This document shows positions 24,505 to 33,100 of a stretch of 39,391 nucleotides of DNA, piece by piece; position 1 is the first letter of the stretch, and each line of letters starts with the position of its first letter. The DNA lies in NCBI RefSeq assembly GCF_902804475.1, contig NZ_CADCSU010000085.1:1-39391 (forward strand), in the 5' to 3' direction. The position numbers were made by a program, and so were the translations under genes. This DNA is from Flavobacterium bizetiae (lineage in GTDB: Bacteria > Bacteroidota > Bacteroidia > Flavobacteriales > Flavobacteriaceae). The notes under the pieces were generated by a model. It saw only the letters and a program-made list of their open reading frames with translations, did no database searches and had not been told where the DNA came from.

Positions 24505-24629
24505 GCCCACGGATTTTACTGATTTAACGGGTTTTTCGCTGTTTTTTATTTATACAGATAGTTAATATATCTATAAATTTAAAGCTAAAAAAACTGTGTA
24601 AATCTGCTAAATCAGTAAAACCTGTGGGC
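24505..24629. terminator. Long imperfect inverted repeat (dispersed type)
   Basis: Arms GCCCACGGATTTTACTGATT (from 24505) and its near-complement ending AAACCTGTGGGC (24604-24629) match at 22 of 26 positions, with a ~73-base spacer. T-rich flanks make a terminator role for the coiled-coil gene plausible. The GCCCACGGATT wording also appears at 2903 and 3214. Confidence 0.5.
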
Positions 24630-24669
24630 AATTTAACATCTGCGGTTAGCATAACGTAATTGTATTTCC

Positions 24670-24677
24670 TAGCTTTG
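24670..24677 (+). promoter_or_regulatory. Putative -7 box of the metallo-hydrolase gene
   Basis: TAGCTTTG is an exact TAnnTTTG match, 25 bases before the ATG. The upstream TTA at 24646-24648 lies 21 bases away in place of TTG. Confidence 0.5.
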
Positions 24678-24702
24678 TTTTCAATATTAGAAATGTACTC
24701 TT

Positions 24703-25560
24703 ATGAAACTTTACCCGATAGAATCAGGAAATTTTAAATTAGATGGTGGTGCTATGTTTGGTGTTGTGCCTAAAACAATCTGGAGCAAAACCAATCCTGC
24801 AGATGACAATAATTTAATTGATATTGCTGCCCGTTGCATGTTAATTGAAGATGGAAATCGTCTGATTTTAATTGATACCGGAATGGGCGACAAACAATCG
24901 GAAAAATTCTTTGGTTATTACTCACTTTGGGGATCGCATTCGATAGATAAATCATTGGCAAAATATGGTTTTAGCCGAGATGATATTACTGATGTATTTA
25001 TGACGCATTTGCATTTTGACCATTGCGGAGGAAGTGTACAATGGAATTCAGATAAAACTTTTTATGAGCCGGCTTTTAAAAACGCCAAGTTTTGGACAAA
25101 CGAAAATCATTGGGAATGGGCTACAAAACCCAACGCCCGAGAAAAAGCGTCTTTTTTATCAGAGAATATTTTGCCAATGCAGGAAAGCGGACAATTGAAT
25201 TTTATAAACCGTCCTGAAGCTGATTTTGGTTTTTCTGAAGAAATGAATTTCGGAATTTATTATGTCGATGGCCATACCGAAAAGCAAATGATTCCGCATA
25301 TTCAATACCAGGATAAAACCATTGTTTTTTGTGCTGACTTATTAGCTACGGCTGGACATATTCCGTTACCGTATGTTATGGGTTATGATACAAGACCTTT
25401 ATTGACAATGCCGGAGAAATCAAAATTTTTGAACGCAGCGGCAGATAATAATTATTATTTGTTTTTAGAGCATGATGCGCATAATCAGATTATAACGGTA
25501 GAACACACGGAGAAGGGTGTTCGATTGAAAGAAGTTTTTACGTGTGAAGATATTCTTTAG
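24703..25560 (+). CDS. Metallo-beta-lactamase-fold hydrolase
   Basis: 285 aa, no signal peptide, so probably cytosolic. The zinc motif is intact: THLHFDHCGG (HxHxDH), followed by VDGHTEKQMIPH, FCADLLATAGHIPLP and FLEHDAHNQ, which supply the remaining His and Asp ligands. The order and the opening FKLDGGAMFGVVPKTIWSK resemble the AttM/AiiB-type lactonase-like branch. A lactonase or quorum-quenching activity is possible but not proven; many members have other substrates. It has its own promoter box and ends at a strong bidirectional hairpin. Confidence 0.88.
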   Translation: MKLYPIESGNFKLDGGAMFGVVPKTIWSKTNPADDNNLIDIAARCMLIEDGNRLILIDTGMGDKQSEKFFGYYSLWGSHSIDKSLAKYGFSRDDITDVFMTHLHFDHCGGSVQWNSDKTFYEPAFKNAKFWTNENHWEWATKPNAREKASFLSENILPMQESGQLNFINRPEADFGFSEEMNFGIYYVDGHTEKQMIPHIQYQDKTIVFCADLLATAGHIPLPYVMGYDTRPLLTMPEKSKFLNAAADNNYYLFLEHDAHNQIITVEHTEKGVRLKEVFTCEDIL

Positions 25561-25578
25561 AAGATAATTTTAGACATA

Positions 25579-25618
25579 AAAAAATCCCATTTTCAGTATG
25601 TCGAAAATGGGATTTTTT
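25579..25618. terminator. Strong bidirectional terminator, copy 1
   Basis: Perfect 16-bp arms AAAAAATCCCATTTTC (25579-25594) and GAAAATGGGATTTTTT (25603-25618) with an 8-base loop. It ends the metallo-hydrolase (+) and the 1208-aa LRR gene (-). A copy with the same arms is at 29367-29406. Confidence 0.9.
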
Positions 25619-25634
25619 GGTTTATATAATTTAA

Positions 25635-28600
25635 TTATTCAATGATAATTTTCTTTGCTGAAGCAGCATCTTGATTGATTAAGTATACATAATAAATTCC
25701 TTTTGGTAAACCAGATAAATTAATTGTATTATCTGTATTGCTTGAGTTTAGTGTAAAAGATTTTACAAGTTGTCCCAAAGTATTATAAACATTAGCTTTT
25801 TCTAAAGTGACATTACTAATGGTTAGTTCTCCTTTTGTTGGATTAGGATACATTGCTATTTTTTCAAAAACAGAATCTTCGATGCCTAAATTTTTACAAG
25901 TGTTAGCATAATTCGTGTTTGTTTCTTTAATTTTTGACCAGTTAGTATTTGAATAATTTGCATCGTCAACTTGTATGCAGCTTAATGTTTTGTTGCCTAA
26001 AAAGCTTGTGTATATGGTTGCATCGGCATTTTTTCCGGTTTGAGAAGGTAGTATGAAATTTTTGTTATTGCCATTTTGAACATTCAAAGTCGTTAATGGA
26101 TTAAATTCTAAGAAAACCAGTTCTAAAAGGGGATTGTGTGATAAATCTAATGAAGTTAGTTTGTTCCAACCTAGGTTTATTCTTTTTAGTAATGGGTTGT
26201 TACTTAAATCTAAGGTGGTTAATTGAGCATTATTGAAATATAAGTTTTCTAGTTTTGTATTAGAACTAACATCTAATTTTGAAATCTTGGTATTGGTGCA
26301 GTTTAAATCTGATAAGTTGGGCTGGTTAGAGACATCTAATACTGTTAGATCGGCATTACCACAGTAAAGAGATCTTAGTTGAGTATTTAAAGAAATGTCC
26401 AGATCTTTTAGCAGATTTCTATCACAGATTAAATTTTGAAGGCCTTTATTTTGTGATAAATCTATTGTTGAAATCTGATTTTTACTGAAAGTTAAACTAA
26501 ATAATTCAGTATTTGCAGAAACATTTAGACTTGATAGTGTGTTATCATGTAAATCTAAACCTCTTAATACTTTGTTATGTTCTACATTTATATTTTTTAT
26601 TGTATTGTATTTGCAATCTAAATAAAGTAAAGCTTGAAAATCTTCAATTCCGGTAAGATCACTGATGTTAGAACTTTGTAAGTTTAAAGAAGTAATCTGA
26701 CTAATACTAGCAGTTTTAACTTTACCATTTTTTCCATCTTTGTCAATTTCTAAGGCAATTAATTTGTCTTCAAAATTAGAGTCTGGAATTAAGGTATATT
26801 TAATACAGTCTACATTGTAGTTTGCTGTGGCATCTTTTAGAGTTGTCCAATTTGTCTCAGAATAATTTGCGTCATCAACCTGAATACAAGTTAAGTTGGG
26901 GTTATTAGTAAAGTTAGAAGTAAGAGTCAGATTATTGTTATTTCCGTTTTTTAAATCTAAACCTATTAATATATTATTACTACAATTTATAACCTTTAAA
27001 GTTTTGTTTTGAGAAAGATCTAAAGTTGATAAAAGATTTCCGGAACAATTTAAATTGCTTAAACTTGTAAAACCTTTAATTCCGGTCAAGTCTCTTATAT
27101 TGCTTACAGAAACGTCTAATGAGGCAATTGTTGAAATACTGGTATTTAAAACAGATCCGTTTTTACCATCAGTATCAATATTCATTGCAATTAATTTGTC
27201 TTCAAAGGCTGGATCAGGTATTGTTGTAACTTGCGAACAATCAACAGTAGAATAAGATGCAGACGGATCTTTAAAGTTTTCCCATTTTTTATTAGAAAAA
27301 AGCGCATCATCAACTAAAATACAAGTAAGTTCCGGGTTCTTTGAAAAATCAATGTTATATAAATTTAATGGTATATTACTATTGTTTCCATTTCTTAAAT
27401 TTATACTTTTAAGAGGTTTGTTTTCAGAACATAATATACTGTGTAAGGACGTGTTTGTAGAAAGATCTAAGCTTGTTAATTGGTTTGAAGCGCACCAAAA
27501 TGCTGATAGTTTCTTATTATTTGAAACATCAATATTTGTTAATTTGTTTGATTGACAAGATAAAAGATTTAGGTTGACATTTTGAGAAAGATCAAGACTA
27601 GTTATTTCATTATAAGAGAAAGATAAATATTCTAAAGCAATGTTTTTTGAGGTGTTTAAAGTTGTTAATTTATTATAACCAGCATTTAGATTCGTTAAAG
27701 CTAAGTTTTTAGAGATGTCAAGAGTAGTTAATTTATTAGACATTATACTTAAATTTGTCAAAGACTGAAAGTCTTCAATTCCTTTTAAATCAGTAATGTT
27801 ACTGTTGTAAAGATCTAAACTTGTTATTGTAGAGATTTTAGAGGTCATTACTTTTCCATCGGGAGTTCCGGAATCAATTCCCAAAGCAATTAATTTATTT
27901 TCAAAATTAGGATCAGGAATTAACGTGTAAGGAGTACAATCGATATTGTAATTCGCTGTAAAGTCTTTTTTTGCAGACCAATTTGTTTTTGAATAGTTAA
28001 CATCATCTACTTCAATACAGGTTAGACTTGGGTTGTTGATGAAGTTAGTATAATAGAGTTTAAAATTGATATTATTTCCATTCTTTACATTCAAATACGT
28101 TAACTGATTGTCGTTACAAGCAAATTCAGTAATTTTTGAGTTTTTAGAAATGTCAATGCTTGTAATTTGATTTTCATAACAATCAAATATATTTAACTCA
28201 GGATTTTTTGATACGTTTATAGTAGTAAGTTTATTTCCAACACACACGAACTCTGTAAGTAATATATTTTTAGAAATATCTAAACTAGTAATCTTATTAT
28301 AATGACAGCCAAAAGAAGTTAAAAGAATATTGTTTGATGTGTTTAGGCTGGTTATATTATTATTTGCACAGTTTAGTTTCTTTAATGCAGTATTATTGTT
28401 AATGTTCAAATTGATTATTTGATTTTTCTGGCAATCAAGAAATTTCAATAAAACATTTGAGGTAATGTCTAATGTCGTTAGTTGATTTTCTGAAACTTCC
28501 AACTCTGTTAGCTTTTTGTTTTGACTAACATTTATGCTTTTTAATTTGTTTTGAGAGCATTTTAAAATCTCTAATGATGTAAAATCTTCAATTCCTGTTA

Positions 28601-29261
28601 AATCAGTAATTGAGGAATTATCAAGATTTAATGTTGTTAGCGATGAAATGTTTGAAGTTAATACTTTCCCATCGGCAATACCGGTATCAATTCCTGCAGT
28701 AATAAGTTTATTTTCAAAATTCACATCAGGTATTAATGTGTATTGCGCAACTGGCTCATTAGGATTAACAACAGAAACATCATCGACTAAAACATTAAAA
28801 GTTTCATCATCAAAACTGAAAACGGAGATTGACAATTCATATGAAAGATCCATATCCGGAGTAAAACTGATTTCTTTTTCAGTCCAATTATTATCTGACG
28901 CAAAAAAGCTTTTTGATACCGTAGTTCCGCTTCCGTTTTGAAATATTTTTAAAGCAATTGGGTGTAATCCGCTATAATTACTACTAGCATATTTGTATTT
29001 AAACTTTATGGTATAAGTTATGTCGGCTTTTAATTGAATCTGAGTAGTAACTTTTGGAGCCAAAGTTTTATCTGTTAAAGATAATTTTGCACTGTATTGT
29101 CCTTCGCTTTTATCTGTACTAGATGAAACTGAATTTGCAATTGTCCAGTTTTGAGGTGAACCACTAACCCAATTTTCAAATCCTCCATTTGGGACTAAAT
29201 TAGTTTGTGCATAAAGAGAAAAATTTGCCAATAATAGCAAGAAGAGTAGTTTTGTTTTCAT
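25635..29261 (-). CDS. Modular leucine-rich-repeat T9SS-secreted protein (1208 aa)
   Basis: The ATG at 29261 begins a signal peptide (MKTKLLFLLLLANFSLYAQ); an upstream frame to 29378 translates the promoter and is rejected. Residues about 20-165 form a carbohydrate-binding-like sandwich (NLVPNGGFENWVSG ... VLVDDVSVV). Four modules follow, starting near 172, 442, 676 and 820. Each has a head (TLIPDPNFENKLIALGID, DGKV, then LTGIEDF), an array of ~21-residue LRRs (LTSLDLSQN.NL..L.C..N), and usually a tail (LKNGNN ... CIQVDDANYS.TNW). The end, from about 1134 (MYPNPTKGELTISN ... GIYYVYL), is a type A T9SS sorting domain. Probably surface-displayed or released; ligand unknown. Paralogue of the 1750-aa protein. 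Confidence 0.9.
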   Translation of the reverse strand: MKTKLLFLLLLANFSLYAQTNLVPNGGFENWVSGSPQNWTIANSVSSSTDKSEGQYSAKLSLTDKTLAPKVTTQIQLKADITYTIKFKYKYASSNYSGLHPIALKIFQNGSGTTVSKSFFASDNNWTEKEISFTPDMDLSYELSISVFSFDDETFNVLVDDVSVVNPNEPVAQYTLIPDVNFENKLITAGIDTGIADGKVLTSNISSLTTLNLDNSSITDLTGIEDFTSLEILKCSQNKLKSINVSQNKKLTELEVSENQLTTLDITSNVLLKFLDCQKNQIINLNINNNTALKKLNCANNNITSLNTSNNILLTSFGCHYNKITSLDISKNILLTEFVCVGNKLTTINVSKNPELNIFDCYENQITSIDISKNSKITEFACNDNQLTYLNVKNGNNINFKLYYTNFINNPSLTCIEVDDVNYSKTNWSAKKDFTANYNIDCTPYTLIPDPNFENKLIALGIDSGTPDGKVMTSKISTITSLDLYNSNITDLKGIEDFQSLTNLSIMSNKLTTLDISKNLALTNLNAGYNKLTTLNTSKNIALEYLSFSYNEITSLDLSQNVNLNLLSCQSNKLTNIDVSNNKKLSAFWCASNQLTSLDLSTNTSLHSILCSENKPLKSINLRNGNNSNIPLNLYNIDFSKNPELTCILVDDALFSNKKWENFKDPSASYSTVDCSQVTTIPDPAFEDKLIAMNIDTDGKNGSVLNTSISTIASLDVSVSNIRDLTGIKGFTSLSNLNCSGNLLSTLDLSQNKTLKVINCSNNILIGLDLKNGNNNNLTLTSNFTNNPNLTCIQVDDANYSETNWTTLKDATANYNVDCIKYTLIPDSNFEDKLIALEIDKDGKNGKVKTASISQITSLNLQSSNISDLTGIEDFQALLYLDCKYNTIKNINVEHNKVLRGLDLHDNTLSSLNVSANTELFSLTFSKNQISTIDLSQNKGLQNLICDRNLLKDLDISLNTQLRSLYCGNADLTVLDVSNQPNLSDLNCTNTKISKLDVSSNTKLENLYFNNAQLTTLDLSNNPLLKRINLGWNKLTSLDLSHNPLLELVFLEFNPLTTLNVQNGNNKNFILPSQTGKNADATIYTSFLGNKTLSCIQVDDANYSNTNWSKIKETNTNYANTCKNLGIEDSVFEKIAMYPNPTKGELTISNVTLEKANVYNTLGQLVKSFTLNSSNTDNTINLSGLPKGIYYVYLINQDAASAKKIIIE

Positions 29262-29282
29262 AGACAATTGATTATGTGATAC

Positions 29283-29326
29283 AAGTATACGGTTTGTGAT
29301 CGACATTTTTTTACGGAAAGACGTAA
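29283..29326 (-). promoter_or_regulatory. Promoter and dyad of the 1208-aa LRR gene
   Basis: On the minus strand, TTACGTCTTTCCGTAA (29326-29311; TTACG-N6-CGTAA) is followed after 20 bases by TATACTTG (29290-29283), one base off TAnnTTTG. The start codon is 21 bases further. The dyad takes the place of the -33 element. The same layout stands before the 1750-aa paralogue. Confidence 0.6.
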
Positions 29327-29366
29327 TGTGTTTAATTGACTTTTTGAAATTAAAATAAGAGACATA

Positions 29367-29406
29367 AAAAAATCCCATTTTCAGTATATCGAAAATGGGA
29401 TTTTTT
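29367..29406. terminator. Strong terminator, copy 2
   Basis: Arms identical to copy 1 at 25579-25618, with one loop base changed (AGTATATC for AGTATGTC). The common block extends upstream through AGACAT. It lies after the lipoprotein gene (-) and before the promoter of the 1208-aa LRR gene, insulating the two units. Confidence 0.88.
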
Positions 29407-29433
29407 AGTTAACAAATTATAATTATTAAAATT

Positions 29434-30132
29434 TTAGTTGGTTTTAAATTTCCAGACCTGTCCAACTGTTTCTCCTCCTTTATTATCCTTTACGACAATT
29501 TTCCAGAAGTATTGAGTTGCAGGATCAAGTGTAAGATCAAAAGAAGTTGCGGTTGTATTCTCGCTTACTTTTGCTGTAGGCGGGTTCGTTTTTCCAAAAT
29601 AAATATCATAAGTTAGTACATCTGTTGCATCAACATCTGTTGCTTTCCATTTTAAAGTAGCAGTTGATGTATTTAATACAGAATTAATAGTAGGTTGTAC
29701 TAGTTCAGGAGAAAATGGCAAATGATTCAACACAGCTTCACCAGTTGTATAAAGCTTATAAGTAGGCGAATAAGCGCTAGATAAACCTTTACTGTCTGTA
29801 GCTTTTACTCTCCAGTAATACGCTGTGTTTTTATCTAAACTTATCGAAGAATTGTCGCCAGTAACTTCATTTGTTTTTATAATTTGAGTAAACGTATTGT
29901 CTTTTGCTACCTGAATTTGATATGTTATAAGGTCTTTATTGGCATCTGTAGAAAGTTTCCATTGAAACGAAACAGTATTGTCTACACATAATTTATTATC
30001 TGCCGGAAGGACCAATGCAGGTACTGTTGGTGCTACATTTGCTTCAGGAGTTGGCTCTGAATCATCTCCGCCGCCACCGCCGCAAGCTGTGAATAAAAAA
30101 CCAATGATGGATAAGTATATTAAATTCTTCAT
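29434..30132 (-). CDS. Lipoprotein with two fibronectin type III-like domains
   Basis: 232 aa. Lipoprotein signal with FLFTACGGGGGDDSEPTPEA: the Cys is followed by a flexible Gly run and acidic residues, similar to lipoprotein export signals that place proteins on the cell surface in Bacteroidota. Two similar beta-sandwich units follow (about 38-131 and 138-232). Each opens with P..P.LV.P and contains a TY.I..... segment, and ends AYYWRVKATDSKG or QYFWKIVVKDNKG, typical Fn3-like wording in this phylum. It starts two bases after the 1750-aa gene's stop, so translation is probably coupled. A surface anchor or partner for the LRR proteins is an inference from position. Confidence 0.85.
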   Translation of the reverse strand: MKNLIYLSIIGFLFTACGGGGGDDSEPTPEANVAPTVPALVLPADNKLCVDNTVSFQWKLSTDANKDLITYQIQVAKDNTFTQIIKTNEVTGDNSSISLDKNTAYYWRVKATDSKGLSSAYSPTYKLYTTGEAVLNHLPFSPELVQPTINSVLNTSTATLKWKATDVDATDVLTYDIYFGKTNPPTAKVSENTTATSFDLTLDPATQYFWKIVVKDNKGGETVGQVWKFKTN

Positions 30133-30134
30133 TT

Positions 30135-33100
30135 TTATTTTTTTATAATTTTAATGTATTCCGGAGTATCTAAATAAATTTTGGCAGCATAAATTCCTGA
30201 AGGTTGGTTTTCAAGATTTAATTGTGCTTTTCCATTTTCGATAGGATAAGTTTTAGCCGAAATTAATTGACCGGAGAAATTGTATAGTTCTATTTTTACT
30301 TCGTTTTTAGCACTTGGAATTTCAATTTCAAAACTTCCTCTTGTTGGATTAGGATAAGCAGATAAAATTTGATAATCAGAATCAAAATCTGAAACAGCAA
30401 CCTTTTTAGCAAAAACACCTTCGCAAGCTTTTGCAGTCGCGACTTCTACTAATGCGTTTTTAATAACATCTAAAGAAAAACTAGCATCATTGGTTTGAAA
30501 TTGCTCTGTTCCGTCAACAAAAACAGTAAATGGTGCAGTTCCTGATGTAATTTCAACGTCAACGGTTTTGCTCGTAACACTAGATTTTCCTGTTATAGTC
30601 GCGCCTTTTGCAATAGTAACAGTAAAGTTTTGCTCGAAAATCATCTCAGGAATGGTAATCGTGATTTTGTAAACACCCGGAGTTAAGCTCGTTACTTTTA
30701 AGTTGTTGTTATTAAAAGTGTAAGTTTTGTCATTTATCGTTGCAGTATAAGCAAATGAGTTTTTTGCAGCAATACTTATTTCTCCATTATTTTCACCAAG
30801 ACAAGATTCGCCTTTAGTTTCAACAGTGAAATTATTTGCAGGTAAAGTAATTTCTCCTGTACATTCTGTGTTAAAAGTTGCAAAATCATCTTTTCTATTT
30901 AACCAATTGGTATTAGCATAAGTGACATTATCAACAAGAATGCAATATAGTTTTGGATTTGTATAAAGAGAAATATAACCGTTTGTTAAAAATGTGTTTT
31001 TACCATTTTTTAAATTAAGGTTTGTTAACTGGTTATTATTTACAGTTAAAAAATTTAAAGCTGGATTTTGAGATACATCAAATGTTTTTAAAATATTTTG
31101 AGATACTTTTATAACTTGTAAAAGGGGATTTTGTGAAACATCCAAACTTGATATTTGGTTAGATGCTATATCTAATACAGTTAAATATTTATTGTTTGAA
31201 ATGTTTAGACTTTCCATTTTGTTACTAACTGCGTATAAAGAAGCTAGTACTGAGTTTTTCGAAACATCAATAGTTGGTATCTTATTATAATTAATGTTTA
31301 GTGAAGTTAAATTTGTGTTCTTAGAAATGTTTAAATCTGTAAATTCATTATTTGTAATAATCAAACTGCCTAATTTAATGTTTTTAGAAACGTCAATATT
31401 TGTTAGGCGATTAAGAGAGGAATCTAAATTTGTTAGATTGGTATTTTTAGAAATATCTATACTTGCTAATTGATTAACAGAAATATCTAAATTTGTCAAT
31501 TCAGTATTTTTAGAAATGTCTAAAGTTGATAATTGATTATTTCTAAGAGATAAATTTTTTAAAGAGATAAAATCCTGAATCCCGGTTAAATTTTTAATTT
31601 CTGAATTGTCTAAATTTATTTTTACGATAGCATTAATATTTGCTGTAGCTACTTTACCATCTTTTTCACCTGAATCGATTCCAAGAGCAATTAATTTGTC
31701 TTCAAATTTAGGATCTGGAATTGCTGTTGAATATTCACAATTTGAACTATAATTAGCACTACTATCTTTATAAGATGCCCATTTTGCATTAGCATTTGTT
31801 TCATTATCTACCTGGATACATCTTAAATCTGGATTATTTGTAAAGTTTTTAATACCTGAAATATCAGAAGCAGTATTGTTGCCGTTTTTTAAATTTAACG
31901 AAATCAATTTGTTGTTAGGACAATAAGTCGTGATTAAACTTAAGTTTTTTGATAAATCAAGATTCGTAAGTAAATTATCACTGCAATAAACAGTTACAAG
32001 TCTAAGATTATTGGTAACATTTAATCTCGTTAATTGGTTTTTTGAAACATTTAAATTCGCCAATTTTTGATTTTCAGAAACATTTATTTTTGTTAAATTA
32101 TTTGAATCGGCGGCTAATGATTCTAAATTTATAAAAGATTCAATACCAGTTAAATCAGTAATTTGAGCATTTGAAACATCTAAAGAAGTCAGGTCTACGA
32201 TATTTTTAGTGAGTACTTTACCATCTTTTTCGCCAGAATCAATTCCTAGAGCAATTAGTTTATCTTCAAATTTAGGATCCGGAATGAGTGTTGAATAAGC
32301 ACAATCTGTACTGAAATTTGAAGTTTCATCTTTTTTAGTATTCCAATTAGAATTAGCATAACTAACATCATCAACTTGTATACAATCTAAGCCAGGATTA
32401 GATTTGAATTCAACAGTAGTTGCTTTGGTGTTATTTCCATTTTTAAAATTTATGCTTTTTAATCTATTACTGTTAGCACTTACTTGTGTCAAAGCTGTAT
32501 TTTTAGAAAGATCTAAATCGGTCAAAATGTTCCCGTAACAACGAAAAATCGTAATCTTCGGATTTGAGCTCAAATCAAGTTTGGATAATTGATTAGAACT
32601 ACAATCTAAAGAGGTAAGTAAAGGATTGTTGTAAAGATTTAAAGTGGTGATTTTACCAGATCCTCCATTCGTTTGATAATAACTTCCAGAACAATTAAGG
32701 TTCTGTAAGTTTTTATTATTAGTCAGATTCAAGGAAGATATTGGGTTTTGGGCGCAATTTAAAAATTCTAAAGCTGTATTTTTAGAAACATCAATATCAG
32801 TTATAGCGTTGCGTTCAAAGTCAAGAGCCTTTAATGCCAAATTGTTTGTTACATTAAGACTTGTCACAGAAACATCAGTACAATATAAATAAGCTAATGC
32901 AGGATTTTCGGAGGTATTAATTTTAGTTATTGGATTATTATTACAATTAAGCGTTGTTAAGTTTTTGTTTGCTGAAAAATTTATCTCCGTAAGTTTATTA
33001 TTGTTTAAGTATAATACCCCTAATGACAGATTTTTTGAAACATCTAAATTAGTTAATTGATTGTAGGAACAATTTAATTCCGTTAACATTAGGTTTTTCG

